A stretch of DNA of 10,484 bases from Oscillospiraceae bacterium (GTDB taxonomy: Bacteria > Bacillota_A > Clostridia > Oscillospirales > Oscillospiraceae). The stretch spans positions 1 to 10,484 of the forward strand of contig SVLA01000068.1 in the NCBI GenBank assembly GCA_015068175.1. Reading direction: 5' to 3'. Shown one piece after another: positions 1-6,066 of this stretch; position 1 is the stretch's first letter; each line of letters begins with the position of its first letter. Both the position numbers and the translations under genes were made by a program. The notes beneath the pieces are model-generated. The model had not been told where the DNA came from. It did not search any database and saw only the letters and a list, made by a program, of their open reading frames with translations.

Positions 1-890
1 AGGGAATCCCGGTCGATGGCGTGGGTCAGGGCGGCCCGGAGGGTATCATTTTTGAACACGGCGCTGTCCTTGTGGCACACCAGGTACAAAAACAGGCCCG
101 AATCCGCCTCCCACAGCTCGTAGTCGCCGTGGAAAACGGCCCGGTCCCGGGCGGCGGGATCCGTGCAGACCAAACTGATGGACCGGGCGCTGAAGGCATC
201 CTGGATCCCGTTGACGGAATCGGCGGCCATCAGGGCGATGGTATCCCCGGAAACGGCCAGCTCCCCATCGCACCACCAGCCGGCCTGCCGGCGGAGCTGA
301 TCGCCGTCCAGGCGGTAGGGACCGGTGCCCAGGGGGGCATCGTTGGCCACCTGCTTGGCTTTGACGATGGGGATGTCCAGCAGCAGCGGGAGATTTTCCA
401 TGGGGATCTGGAGTTCAACCATGACGGTGCTGCCGTAGGCGGTGACGGATTTGACCTGCTGGAGCCGGGTGCCGTACCAGGGGCTGTCCATGGCGGCTTC
501 CAGGCTGGCGGCCACATCTTCCGCCGTCAGGGGGGTGCCGTCGGAGAAGACCGCTTCCTCCAGGTGGAAGGTGTAGGTCATCATGTCCGTGGAGATGTTG
601 TAACTGCGGCACAGAATGGGACTGCACTCATAGTCGCTGTTGACGGCGAAGAGACCCTGGTAGATCAGGGAAAAGAGGACCCGGTTGGTGGGGTCCGTGG
701 TGGTGAAGGGGTTCAGACCCCGGTCCGGATAATAGGGCAGGGCCGGATCGGGGACCCGGTTGGCGGCATTGCCGGCGGTGGGCTCCGTGGGGGGCGCAGT
801 GGGGGCGAAGCCGGGTCCGAAAATGATGTTATTGCCGGTGCATCCGCAGAGGAGGGCCGCCATCAGAAGCAGGCACAGTATTTTTTTCAT
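1..890 (-). CDS. Family-5 solute-binding lipoprotein (peptide/nickel-type ABC substrate-binding protein), 3' part missing
   Basis: The reading frame opens at ATG 890 and stays open to the window edge (296 codons, no stop), so roughly the last 200 residues of a typical 500-aa family-5 binding protein lie outside. The N-terminus [17 protein letters not shown] is a lipoprotein signal with a lipobox ending in Cys17, so the mature protein should be lipid-anchored on the outer face of the membrane. A Pro/Thr/Ala-rich linker (about residues 18-50) precedes the binding domain. SBP_bac_5 landmarks are visible: NPFTTTDPTNRVLFSLIYQG (about 60-79), FSDGTPLTAEDV (115-126), GTGPYRL (188-194) and LRAALTHAIDR (284-294). 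The family delivers oligopeptides, nickel or sugars to an ABC importer; the substrate cannot be read here, and no permease or ATPase partner is in view. It is the third gene of a secA-pgeF operon. Its ATG overlaps the pgeF stop (ATGA), with AAGGAGG 7 nt upstream. Confidence 0.9.
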   Translation of the reverse strand, partial: MKKILCLLLMAALLCGCTGNNIIFGPGFAPTAPPTEPTAGNAANRVPDPALPYYPDRGLNPFTTTDPTNRVLFSLIYQGLFAVNSDYECSPILCRSYNISTDMMTYTFHLEEAVFSDGTPLTAEDVAASLEAAMDSPWYGTRLQQVKSVTAYGSTVMVELQIPMENLPLLLDIPIVKAKQVANDAPLGTGPYRLDGDQLRRQAGWWCDGELAVSGDTIALMAADSVNGIQDAFSARSISLVCTDPAARDRAVFHGDYELWEADSGLFLYLVCHKDSAVFKNDTLRAALTHAIDRDS

Positions 891-1684
891 TTCTGTACCT
901 CCTTACAGACGATGACGGCACCCTGGGAGCCGCGGCGGCCCCGGGTGTAGCGGTGAGACCAGTAGGTATCATGCATGCACATGGTGCAATGGGGGCTGAT
1001 CTCGATGTGGCGGACGCCGGCATTTTTCAGAAATTGGGCGTTGATGGTTTTTAGGTTTACATAATACTTTTCTCCGTGGGGGCGGATAGCGTCCAGGGCC
1101 TGGGGACCCAGGGCGGCCGTCATAGCCTCCGGCACGTCGGCATCGGTCTGAAAACAGCAGGGGCCGATGTTGGGGCCGATGGCGGCCCGGATGTTGGCCG
1201 GGTCACAGCCGAATTCCGCCGCCATTTTCCGGACGGCTTCGCCGGCGATATCCAGGGCAGTGCCCCGCCAGCCGGCATGGACGGCGCCTACGGCGCCGGT
1301 GACCGGGTCCCACAGCAAAATGGGGGTGCAGTCGGCGGTGAAGATCAGCAGGGCGGTGCCGGGGTCGTTGGTGATGAGGCCGTCGCACGCGGGATAATCC
1401 CGGTTGTCGATACCCCGGCCATGGGCCCGGGTGACGGCACGGACGGTATTGCCGTGGACCTGGTTGGACAGCACCAGGTCGGCGGTGGAAAATCCCAAAG
1501 TCCGGCCCAGAATGCGGAAATTTTCTTCCACATTGGCCCGGTCGTCGCCCCGGTGGACCCCCAGATTCAGGCTGTCCAAATCGTCCCGGCTCACACCGCC
1601 CCGGCGGGTGGTGAAGGCGTGGGGAACGGCGATGCCTTCGGCGGCCTGGTATTCCAATGTTCCGTTTCGGAGGGTGTTGATCAT
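887..1684 (-). CDS. pgeF: PgeF/YfiH-family protein (multicopper-oxidase-like laccase domain; purine nucleoside phosphorylase family)
   Basis: A complete 265-aa protein, the usual length for the YfiH/YlmD/LACC1 family. The three metal-binding motifs appear in the family order: QVHG with His77, FTADC with Cys119, and VHAGWRG with His136. They are followed by [10 protein letters not shown] (about 169-178) and the C-terminal [16 protein letters not shown] segment. Characterised members are cytoplasmic Zn enzymes that phosphorolyse purine nucleosides and deaminate adenosine. The E. coli member was named PgeF because it keeps wrong amino acids out of peptidoglycan precursors. Which activity matters here is not visible. 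ATG 1684 overlaps the secA stop (ATGA), and only a weak AAGG lies 7 nt upstream (1692-1695), so translation probably depends on coupling to secA. The stop overlaps the downstream lipoprotein start in the same way. Confidence 0.93.
   Translation of the reverse strand: MINTLRNGTLEYQAAEGIAVPHAFTTRRGGVSRDDLDSLNLGVHRGDDRANVEENFRILGRTLGFSTADLVLSNQVHGNTVRAVTRAHGRGIDNRDYPACDGLITNDPGTALLIFTADCTPILLWDPVTGAVGAVHAGWRGTALDIAGEAVRKMAAEFGCDPANIRAAIGPNIGPCCFQTDADVPEAMTAALGPQALDAIRPHGEKYYVNLKTINAQFLKNAGVRHIEISPHCTMCMHDTYWSHRYTRGRRGSQGAVIVCKEVQK
898..904 (-). promoter_or_regulatory. Shine-Dalgarno of the lipoprotein gene, inside the pgeF 3' end
   Basis: AAGGAGG on the minus strand lies 7 nt before ATG 890 and overlaps the last codons of pgeF. 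It fixes the lipoprotein start and suggests termination-reinitiation coupling, because the pgeF TGA and the lipoprotein ATG share two bases. Confidence 0.85.
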
Positions 1685-4356
1685 GAATTGGCCTTATCCT
1701 TCTGCATACAGCACTTCTTGTACTTTTTGCCGCTGCCGCAGGGGCAGGGGTCGTTGGGACCCACCTTGGAAGCCTTGCGGATGGGCTGGGCCTTGACGGT
1801 TTTGTCGGCGGGGGCGTTGGTGGCCATTTCCTTGGCGACCCGCTGGCGCTTCACTTCCTGCTTGGGCTGGACCTGGACCAGGAACAGCCGGCGGACCGTT
1901 TCTTCACGGATTGCGGCGATCATGGCCTCGAACATCTGGTAGCCTTCTTCCTTGTAGGCGATGACGGGGTCATGCTGGCCGTAGGAGCGCAGGCCGATGC
2001 CCTGCTTCAGGTCGTCCATGGCATCGATGTGGTCCATCCAGAATTCGTCCACCACCCGGAGCATAATGACCCGTTCCACTTCCCGCATCAGTTCGGGGGT
2101 CAGGTGGGCCTCCTTCCGCTGGTAGCGGTCCAGGGCCAGGGCGTAGAGTTCTTCCACGTCGGGATCGTCGGTGACGGAACCGGCGGGGTAGAAAATGCCC
2201 TCAAAGCGGCGCAGATCTTCGGCGCCGTAGCCGTTCAGCACGCCCCGGAGCATGGAGAGAATATTCTCCCGGAGGTCCTCACCGTCCAGCACCTTCTGAC
2301 GCTGGGCGTAGATCACTTCGCGCTGGGTGTTCATGACGTTGTCATATTCCAGCACGTTCTTTCTGGAGCGGAAGTGGCGGCTTTCCACGGTCTTCTGGGC
2401 GTTTTCCACGGCGTTGGAGAGGATCTTGGCGTCGATGGGCATGTCTTCGTCCATGCCCAGGGAATCCAGCATATTCCGGACCCGGTCGTTGGCGAACAGA
2501 CGCATCAGGTCGTCTTCCATGCTCAGGTAGAAGCGGCTTTCGCCGGGGTCACCCTGACGGCCGGCACGGCCCCGGAGCTGATTGTCGATCCGGCGGGACT
2601 CATGGCGCTCGGTGCCGATGATGAACAGACCGCCGGCGTTGCGAACTTTCTCTGCTTCGGCCACGATCTCGGTCCGGTACTGCATCAGCAGGAAAAGGTA
2701 TTCCTCCCGGACGGAAAGGATGTTGGGATCGTCGGTCTCGGCGTAGGAATCGGCTTCCGCCAGCAGTTCTTCGGAAAGCTGACGGTGGCGCAGTTCCGCC
2801 TTGGCCAGGAAATCGGCGTTGCCGCCCAGCATGATGTCGGTACCGCGGCCGGCCATGTTGGTGGCGATGGTGACGGCGCCAAAATGACCGGCCTGGGCCA
2901 CGATCTGGGCCTCCTGCTCATGGTGCTTGGCGTTCAGAACGCTGTGGCGGATGCCTTCTTTTTTCAGCAGTTTGCTCAGCAGTTCGCTCTTTTCAATGGA
3001 GATGGTACCCACCAGCACCGGCTGGCCCTTGGCATGGCAAGCCTTCACCTGCTCCACGATGGCCCGGTATTTGCCGGCTTCGGTGCGGAAGACCACGTCG
3101 GGGTGGTCGATCCGGGCCACGGGTTTGTTGGTGGGGATCTCCACCACGTCCAGGCGGTAGATGGATGCGAATTCTTCCTCTTCCGTCAGGGCGGTACCGG
3201 TCATGCCGGAGAGCTTGTCGTAGAGACGGAAGAAATTCTGGAAGGTGATGGTGGCCAGGGTCTTGCTTTCGCCGGCCACGGTGACTCCTTCCTTGGCTTC
3301 GATGGCCTGGTGGAGGCCCTCGTTATAGCGGCGGCCGTACATCAGGCGGCCGGTGAATTCGTCAACGATGATGATCTGGCCATCCTTGACCACATAATCG
3401 ATGTCCTTCTTCATGAGGCCCCGGGCCTTCATGGCCTGGTTGATGTGGTGGGACAAGGTGGTGTTTTCCACGTCGGAAAGGTTCTCCACGCCGAAGAATT
3501 TCTCCGCCTTGGCGATGCCCTTGGCGGTGAGAGACACGGTGCGGCTCTTTTCGTCCACGAAATAGTCGCAGTCGTAATCGTCGTGGACTTCCTTGTCCTC
3601 GGTCTTGGCAAAGACCTGCTTGCGGAGGGTGGAGACGAAATAGTCCGCCATCTCGTAGAGCTTGGAGGATTCTTCACCCTTGCCGGAGATGATCAGGGGG
3701 GTCCGGGCCTCGTCGATGAGGATGGAGTCCACCTCGTCCACGATGGCGAAGGCGTGGCCCCGCTGGACCAGGTCCTGCTTGTAGATGGCCATGTTGTCCC
3801 GGAGGTAGTCGAAGCCCAGCTCGTTGTTGGTGCAGTAGGTGATGTCGGCGGCATAGCTGGCCCGGCGCTCTTCGGAGGTCATGCCGGGGATGATCAGGCC
3901 CACGGTCAGGCCCATGTAGCGATAGACCTTGCCCATCCACTCGGACTGATACTTGGCCAGGTAATCGTTGACCGTGACCAGGTGGACGCCCCGGCCCGTG
4001 AGGGCATTCAGGTAGCAGGGCAGAATGGCCACCAGGGTCTTGCCTTCACCGGTCTTCATTTCCGCGATGCGGCCCTGGTGCAGAATGATGCCGCCGATGA
4101 CCTGGACGGGATAGGGGCGCATACCCAAAACACGGGCGGATGCTTCCCGGATGGCGGCATAAGCCTCGGGGAGCAAATCGTCCAATGTTTCGCCGGCGGC
4201 GTAACGGGCCTTGAACTGGGCGGTCTTGCCCCGCAGTTCTTCTTCGGAGAGTTTTGTATATTCATCTTCCAGGGCCAGGACCTTGTCCACCAGCGGCTGG
4301 ATCTTTTTCAGCTCCCGTTGGGAACGGGTGCCGAAGAGTTTCGTAAGGAGTCCCAT
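1681..4356 (-). CDS. secA: Preprotein translocase ATPase SecA
   Basis: A complete 891-aa protein of normal SecA length. SecA is the cytoplasmic motor that binds SecYEG and drives unfolded secretory proteins across the membrane. Visible landmarks are MGLLTKLFG at the N-terminus, Walker A MKTGEGKT (100-107), Walker B/DEAD-type [20 protein letters not shown] (about 206-225) and the preprotein cross-linking region after it. The second motor domain carries [14 protein letters not shown] and [20 protein letters not shown] (arginine finger region). The helical scaffold motif [20 protein letters not shown] follows. The C-terminal SEC-C zinc motif is [14 protein letters not shown], with Cys871, 873, 882 and 883. 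ATG 4356 is preceded by GAGG at a 9-nt spacing. The gene heads an operon with pgeF and a lipoprotein. A clear extended -10 promoter lies about 60 nt upstream. Nothing in the sequence suggests an accessory SecA2. Confidence 0.98.
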   Translation of the reverse strand: MGLLTKLFGTRSQRELKKIQPLVDKVLALEDEYTKLSEEELRGKTAQFKARYAAGETLDDLLPEAYAAIREASARVLGMRPYPVQVIGGIILHQGRIAEMKTGEGKTLVAILPCYLNALTGRGVHLVTVNDYLAKYQSEWMGKVYRYMGLTVGLIIPGMTSEERRASYAADITYCTNNELGFDYLRDNMAIYKQDLVQRGHAFAIVDEVDSILIDEARTPLIISGKGEESSKLYEMADYFVSTLRKQVFAKTEDKEVHDDYDCDYFVDEKSRTVSLTAKGIAKAEKFFGVENLSDVENTTLSHHINQAMKARGLMKKDIDYVVKDGQIIIVDEFTGRLMYGRRYNEGLHQAIEAKEGVTVAGESKTLATITFQNFFRLYDKLSGMTGTALTEEEEFASIYRLDVVEIPTNKPVARIDHPDVVFRTEAGKYRAIVEQVKACHAKGQPVLVGTISIEKSELLSKLLKKEGIRHSVLNAKHHEQEAQIVAQAGHFGAVTIATNMAGRGTDIMLGGNADFLAKAELRHRQLSEELLAEADSYAETDDPNILSVREEYLFLLMQYRTEIVAEAEKVRNAGGLFIIGTERHESRRIDNQLRGRAGRQGDPGESRFYLSMEDDLMRLFANDRVRNMLDSLGMDEDMPIDAKILSNAVENAQKTVESRHFRSRKNVLEYDNVMNTQREVIYAQRQKVLDGEDLRENILSMLRGVLNGYGAEDLRRFEGIFYPAGSVTDDPDVEELYALALDRYQRKEAHLTPELMREVERVIMLRVVDEFWMDHIDAMDDLKQGIGLRSYGQHDPVIAYKEEGYQMFEAMIAAIREETVRRLFLVQVQPKQEVKRQRVAKEMATNAPADKTVKAQPIRKASKVGPNDPCPCGSGKKYKKCCMQKDKANS

Positions 4357-4414
4357 ATGATCGTACCTCGTCGAATGTATTTTGAAAAAAGGTCATACCA
4401 AACCAATTTTACCC

Positions 4415-4442
4415 ATTATAGCATAGTTTTTATGAAAATCAT
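4415..4442 (-). promoter_or_regulatory. Promoter of the secA-pgeF-lipoprotein operon (extended -10)
   Basis: On the minus strand TATAAT (4415-4420) is preceded by TGC, making a perfect extended -10 box. A weak -35, ATGATT (4437-4442), lies 16 bp upstream. The predicted transcription start near 4408 leaves a leader of about 50 nt before the secA ATG. The AT-rich surroundings contrast with the GC-rich genes. It is the only good sigma-A-type site seen upstream of secA. Confidence 0.75.
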
Positions 4443-4447
4443 AGCCT

Positions 4448-4467
4448 AAATGTGAATTTTCACATTT
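4448..4467. promoter_or_regulatory. Perfect 9+9 bp palindrome upstream of the secA promoter (candidate Crp/Fnr-type operator)
   Basis: AAATGTGAATTTTCACATTT has 9-bp arms and a 2-bp centre. Its core TGTGA-N4-TCACA combines the half-site of Crp with the 4-bp spacing of Fnr-type sites. It sits immediately upstream of the secA -35 region, about 50 bp before the predicted start, which is a usual place for an activator site. No T-run follows on either strand that would make it a terminator. The binding protein is unknown. Confidence 0.5.
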
Positions 4468-4506
4468 CAGTTTATAGGGTTGTTAAGACGATGCAACGCC
4501 CTCTTG

Positions 4507-4647
4507 CCCCCCCGCATTTATGAGGGGGGGTGCCCCAGTGCGCACACTGGGGAGGGGGGAGTAAAAAACGGACATCGGTACCGAACTCCCCCAGTCATGA
4601 AATGGTCATTGACCATTCCATGCCAGCCCCCTCTTAAAAGCGGGGGC
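4507..4647. repeat. Composite GC-rich inverted-repeat element (palindromic intergenic repeat)
   Basis: A non-coding stretch of nested palindromes. Stem 1 is C7 (4507-4513) against G7 (4524-4530). Stem 2 is CCCCAGTG/CACTGGGG (4533-4540 and 4545-4552, 4-nt loop). Outer arms GGGGGAGT (4555-4562) and ACTCCCCC (4585-4592) face each other across an A-rich centre. Stem 3 is a 27-bp near-palindrome (4596-4622) containing AATGGTCA-T-TGACCATT. Stem 4 is GCCCCC/GGGGGC (4626-4631 and 4642-4647). Left half (stems 1 and 2) and right half (stems 3 and 4) mirror each other, so this looks like two copies of one repeat unit head to head. Similar GC-rich hairpin repeats are scattered between genes in many gut Clostridia. 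That this one is multicopy is inference. Confidence 0.65.
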
Positions 4648-4670
4648 CAAGGGCGCGTCTGGGGCGATGC

Positions 4671-4713
4671 GGTTTTGCGCTGCAAAACCACCGGGGCGTC
4701 GGGTCGCCGCCCC
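4671..4713. repeat. Two further hairpins of the secA-gntR intergenic repeat region
   Basis: GGTTTTGC-GCT-GCAAAACC (4671-4689) is a perfect 8-bp stem with a 3-nt loop. GGGGCG (4693-4698) pairs with CGCCCC (4708-4713). Neither is followed by a T-run, and neither flanking gene ends here (secA and gntR diverge), so a terminator role is unlikely. A 91-codon plus-strand frame crosses this stretch, but it is Pro/Gly/Arg-rich with no ribosome binding site and is read as non-coding repeat. Together with 4507-4647 this fills the gene-free gap; between the hairpins and the gntR promoter (4714-4750) I see nothing. Confidence 0.5.
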
Positions 4714-4751
4714 TACAGTGGGTGTATGCTACCCCTATTTGAAATTTCCTC

Positions 4752-4780
4752 TTGACAAAGACTGTATGAACTGTTATAGT
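4752..4780 (+). promoter_or_regulatory. Promoter of the gntR-ABC operon
   Basis: A perfect -35 TTGACA (4752-4757), a 17-bp spacer and TATAGT (4775-4780, 5 of 6 matches to the consensus). The predicted start is near 4787, giving a leader of about 37 nt before the gntR ATG. The repressor half-sites described separately cover the spacer, the -10 and the start point, so the promoter should be strong when unrepressed. Confidence 0.88.
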
Positions 4781-4806
4781 AACTGTGCTAGTACAGTTAG
4801 TACAGT
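4761..4806. promoter_or_regulatory. Operator array for the YtrA-type GntR repressor
   Basis: Three ACTGT half-sites (4761-4765, 4770-4774, 4782-4786) and two inverted ACAGT half-sites (4793-4797, 4802-4806). The inner palindrome TAACTGTGCTAGTACAGTTA (4780-4799) matches its own reverse complement at 18 of 20 positions. TAGTACAGT is directly repeated (4789-4797, 4798-4806). The array overlaps the promoter and ends just before the ribosome binding site of the first gene, which encodes a GntR regulator. Autorepression is therefore the natural reading, as known for YtrA-family operons. The binding itself is inferred. Confidence 0.75.
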
Positions 4807-4807
4807 T

Positions 4808-4815
4808 AAAGGAGG
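4808..4815 (+). promoter_or_regulatory. Shine-Dalgarno that sets the gntR start at ATG 4824
   Basis: AAAGGAGG followed by 8 nt and ATG 4824. The frame is also open from GTG 4785, but that codon lies inside the operator, at the predicted transcription start, and has no ribosome binding site. ATG 4824 also gives the usual GntR N-terminus. Confidence 0.9.
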
Positions 4816-4823
4816 AACGGCAT

Positions 4824-5192
4824 ATGATCCATTTGGATTACCGGGATGCCCGGCCCATCTATGCCCAGATCTGCGACGGCTTCCGGGAGCAGATCCGCAG
4901 CGGCATTCTGCAGCGGGGGGAGAAACTGCCCTCGGTGCGGGAGCTGGCTACCCAGCTTACCATCAATCCCAACACCATCCAGCGGTCCTATCGGGAGCTG
5001 GAAATTCAGGGATGGGTGATGACGGTCCCCGGCAAGGGCTGCTTTGTGGCGGGGATCCCCTCCGCGCAGGAAACGGAGGAACAGCGGACCCTGCGGGAAT
5101 TTGACGAAGTGGTCCGGCGGCTGCGGGCCATGGGCATCACCGTGGAAACATTGACGAAACGAATCACAGAGGGAGGAAACGATCATGCTTGA
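4824..5192 (+). CDS. GntR-family transcriptional repressor, YtrA subfamily
   Basis: 122 aa, the short size typical of YtrA-subfamily regulators. Residues about 10-76 form the GntR winged helix-turn-helix: PIYAQICDGFREQIRSGIL, then GEKLPSVRELATQLTINPNT (recognition helix region), SYRELEIQGWV, and the wing VPGKGCFVA. Only about 45 residues follow, which is the small helical YtrA-type dimerisation tail rather than a large FadR/HutC effector domain. It is first in an operon with an ABC ATPase and a permease. YtrA relatives repress such operons until cell-envelope stress, often peptide antibiotics, relieves repression; the inducer here is unknown. Its own promoter carries the matching palindromic half-sites, so it is probably autoregulated. 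The stop overlaps the ATPase start by 8 nt. Confidence 0.93.
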   Translation: MIHLDYRDARPIYAQICDGFREQIRSGILQRGEKLPSVRELATQLTINPNTIQRSYRELEIQGWVMTVPGKGCFVAGIPSAQETEEQRTLREFDEVVRRLRAMGITVETLTKRITEGGNDHA

Positions 5193-6066
5193 AATGAAAA
5201 ATGTGACCAAGACTTTTGGTGATTTCAAAGCCTTGGATGATTTGACCATGACGGTGCCCCGGGGCGCCGTATACGGCCTGGTGGGCCCCAACGGCGCCGG
5301 CAAATCCACCGCCATCCGCCATTTGACCGGCGTTTATCGCCAGGATCAGGGCCAGGTGACCCTGGAAGGCATGGCCATCTATGAAAATCCGGTGCAGAAG
5401 GCCCGGATCGGCTCCATTCCCGATGATATTTTCTATTATCCGTCGGCCACATTGGAGGATATGCGGAAATTTTACGCCGGCATCTACAAAAGTTTCGACC
5501 ATGATCTGTTTGACCGGCTGTATGAAGTGTTTCAACTGCCGAAGAAGGGGCCCATCCGCCGGTTTTCCAAGGGTATGCAGAAGCAGGCGGCGTTCCATCT
5601 GACCATCTGCACCCGGCCGGAAGTGCTGATCCTGGATGAGCCGGTGGACGGCCTGGATCCGGTGATGCGGCGGCAGGTGTGGAACCTGATCCTCTCCGAC
5701 GTGGCGGCCCGGGAGACTACGGTGCTGATCTCCAGCCACAATCTGCGGGAGCTGGAAGATATTTGCGACCATGTGGGGATCATGGACCATGGCAAAATGC
5801 TCCTGGAGCGGAGTCTGGCGGATATGCAGGGCGCTACCCACAAACTGCAGATCGTGGGCGATGCCCCGGAAGGATTGGATGTGCTTCACGAAAGCGCGTC
5901 CGGGCGGTTAAAGACGTTGGTGGTCCGGGGTTCAGCAGAGGAGATCGAAGCCCGGGTCCGGGAGAGCCGGCCGGTGTATTTCGATGTGCTGCCCCTGTCT
6001 TTGGAAGAGATCTTTATTTACGAATTGGGAGGTGTGAACTATGAAGTCAAGGACATCGTTCTCTGA
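5185..6066 (+). CDS. ABC transporter ATP-binding protein (YtrB-like)
   Basis: A complete 293-aa cytoplasmic ABC ATPase. Walker A is GPNGAGKS (34-41), the signature motif is the degenerate FSKGM (127-131), Walker B is VLILDEP (147-153), the D-loop is GLDP, and the switch histidine is in ISSHNLRELEDICDHVGIM (His185). The usual Q-loop glutamine is absent: the segment reads IGSIPDDIFYYPSATLEDM. I recall the same substitution in YtrB-like and related antibiotic-resistance ATPases. The C-terminal 80 residues (about 215-293) are the short regulatory tail of ABC-2 type ATPases. GGGAGG lies 8 nt before ATG 5185, inside the end of gntR, and the 3' end overlaps the permease gene by 26 nt. It should form a transporter with the following permease. 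Export or antibiotic defence is inferred from the gntR context only. Confidence 0.93.
   Translation: MLEMKNVTKTFGDFKALDDLTMTVPRGAVYGLVGPNGAGKSTAIRHLTGVYRQDQGQVTLEGMAIYENPVQKARIGSIPDDIFYYPSATLEDMRKFYAGIYKSFDHDLFDRLYEVFQLPKKGPIRRFSKGMQKQAAFHLTICTRPEVLILDEPVDGLDPVMRRQVWNLILSDVAARETTVLISSHNLRELEDICDHVGIMDHGKMLLERSLADMQGATHKLQIVGDAPEGLDVLHESASGRLKTLVVRGSAEEIEARVRESRPVYFDVLPLSLEEIFIYELGGVNYEVKDIVL

Noticed and set aside
21..950. 309-codon plus-strand frame at the left edge
   Set aside because: The minus strand here encodes a clear lipoprotein with signal peptide, lipobox and binding-protein motifs. The plus frame is Gly/Val-rich without motifs.
1972..4449. 825-codon open frame on the plus strand, antisense to secA
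   Set aside because: It mirrors secA almost end to end. Its translation is His/Gly/Val-rich low-complexity without domains and it has no ribosome binding site. It is a by-product of GC-rich codon use in secA.
4507..4713. Repeat-rich gap considered as a CRISPR array
   Set aside because: There are no equal-length direct repeats with regular spacers. The structure is inverted repeats of differing sequence, and no cas-like gene is near.
4480..4755. 91-codon plus-strand frame in the secA-gntR gap
   Set aside because: It runs through the palindromic repeats and into the -35 box of the gntR promoter, lacks a ribosome binding site and has a composition dictated by the hairpins.
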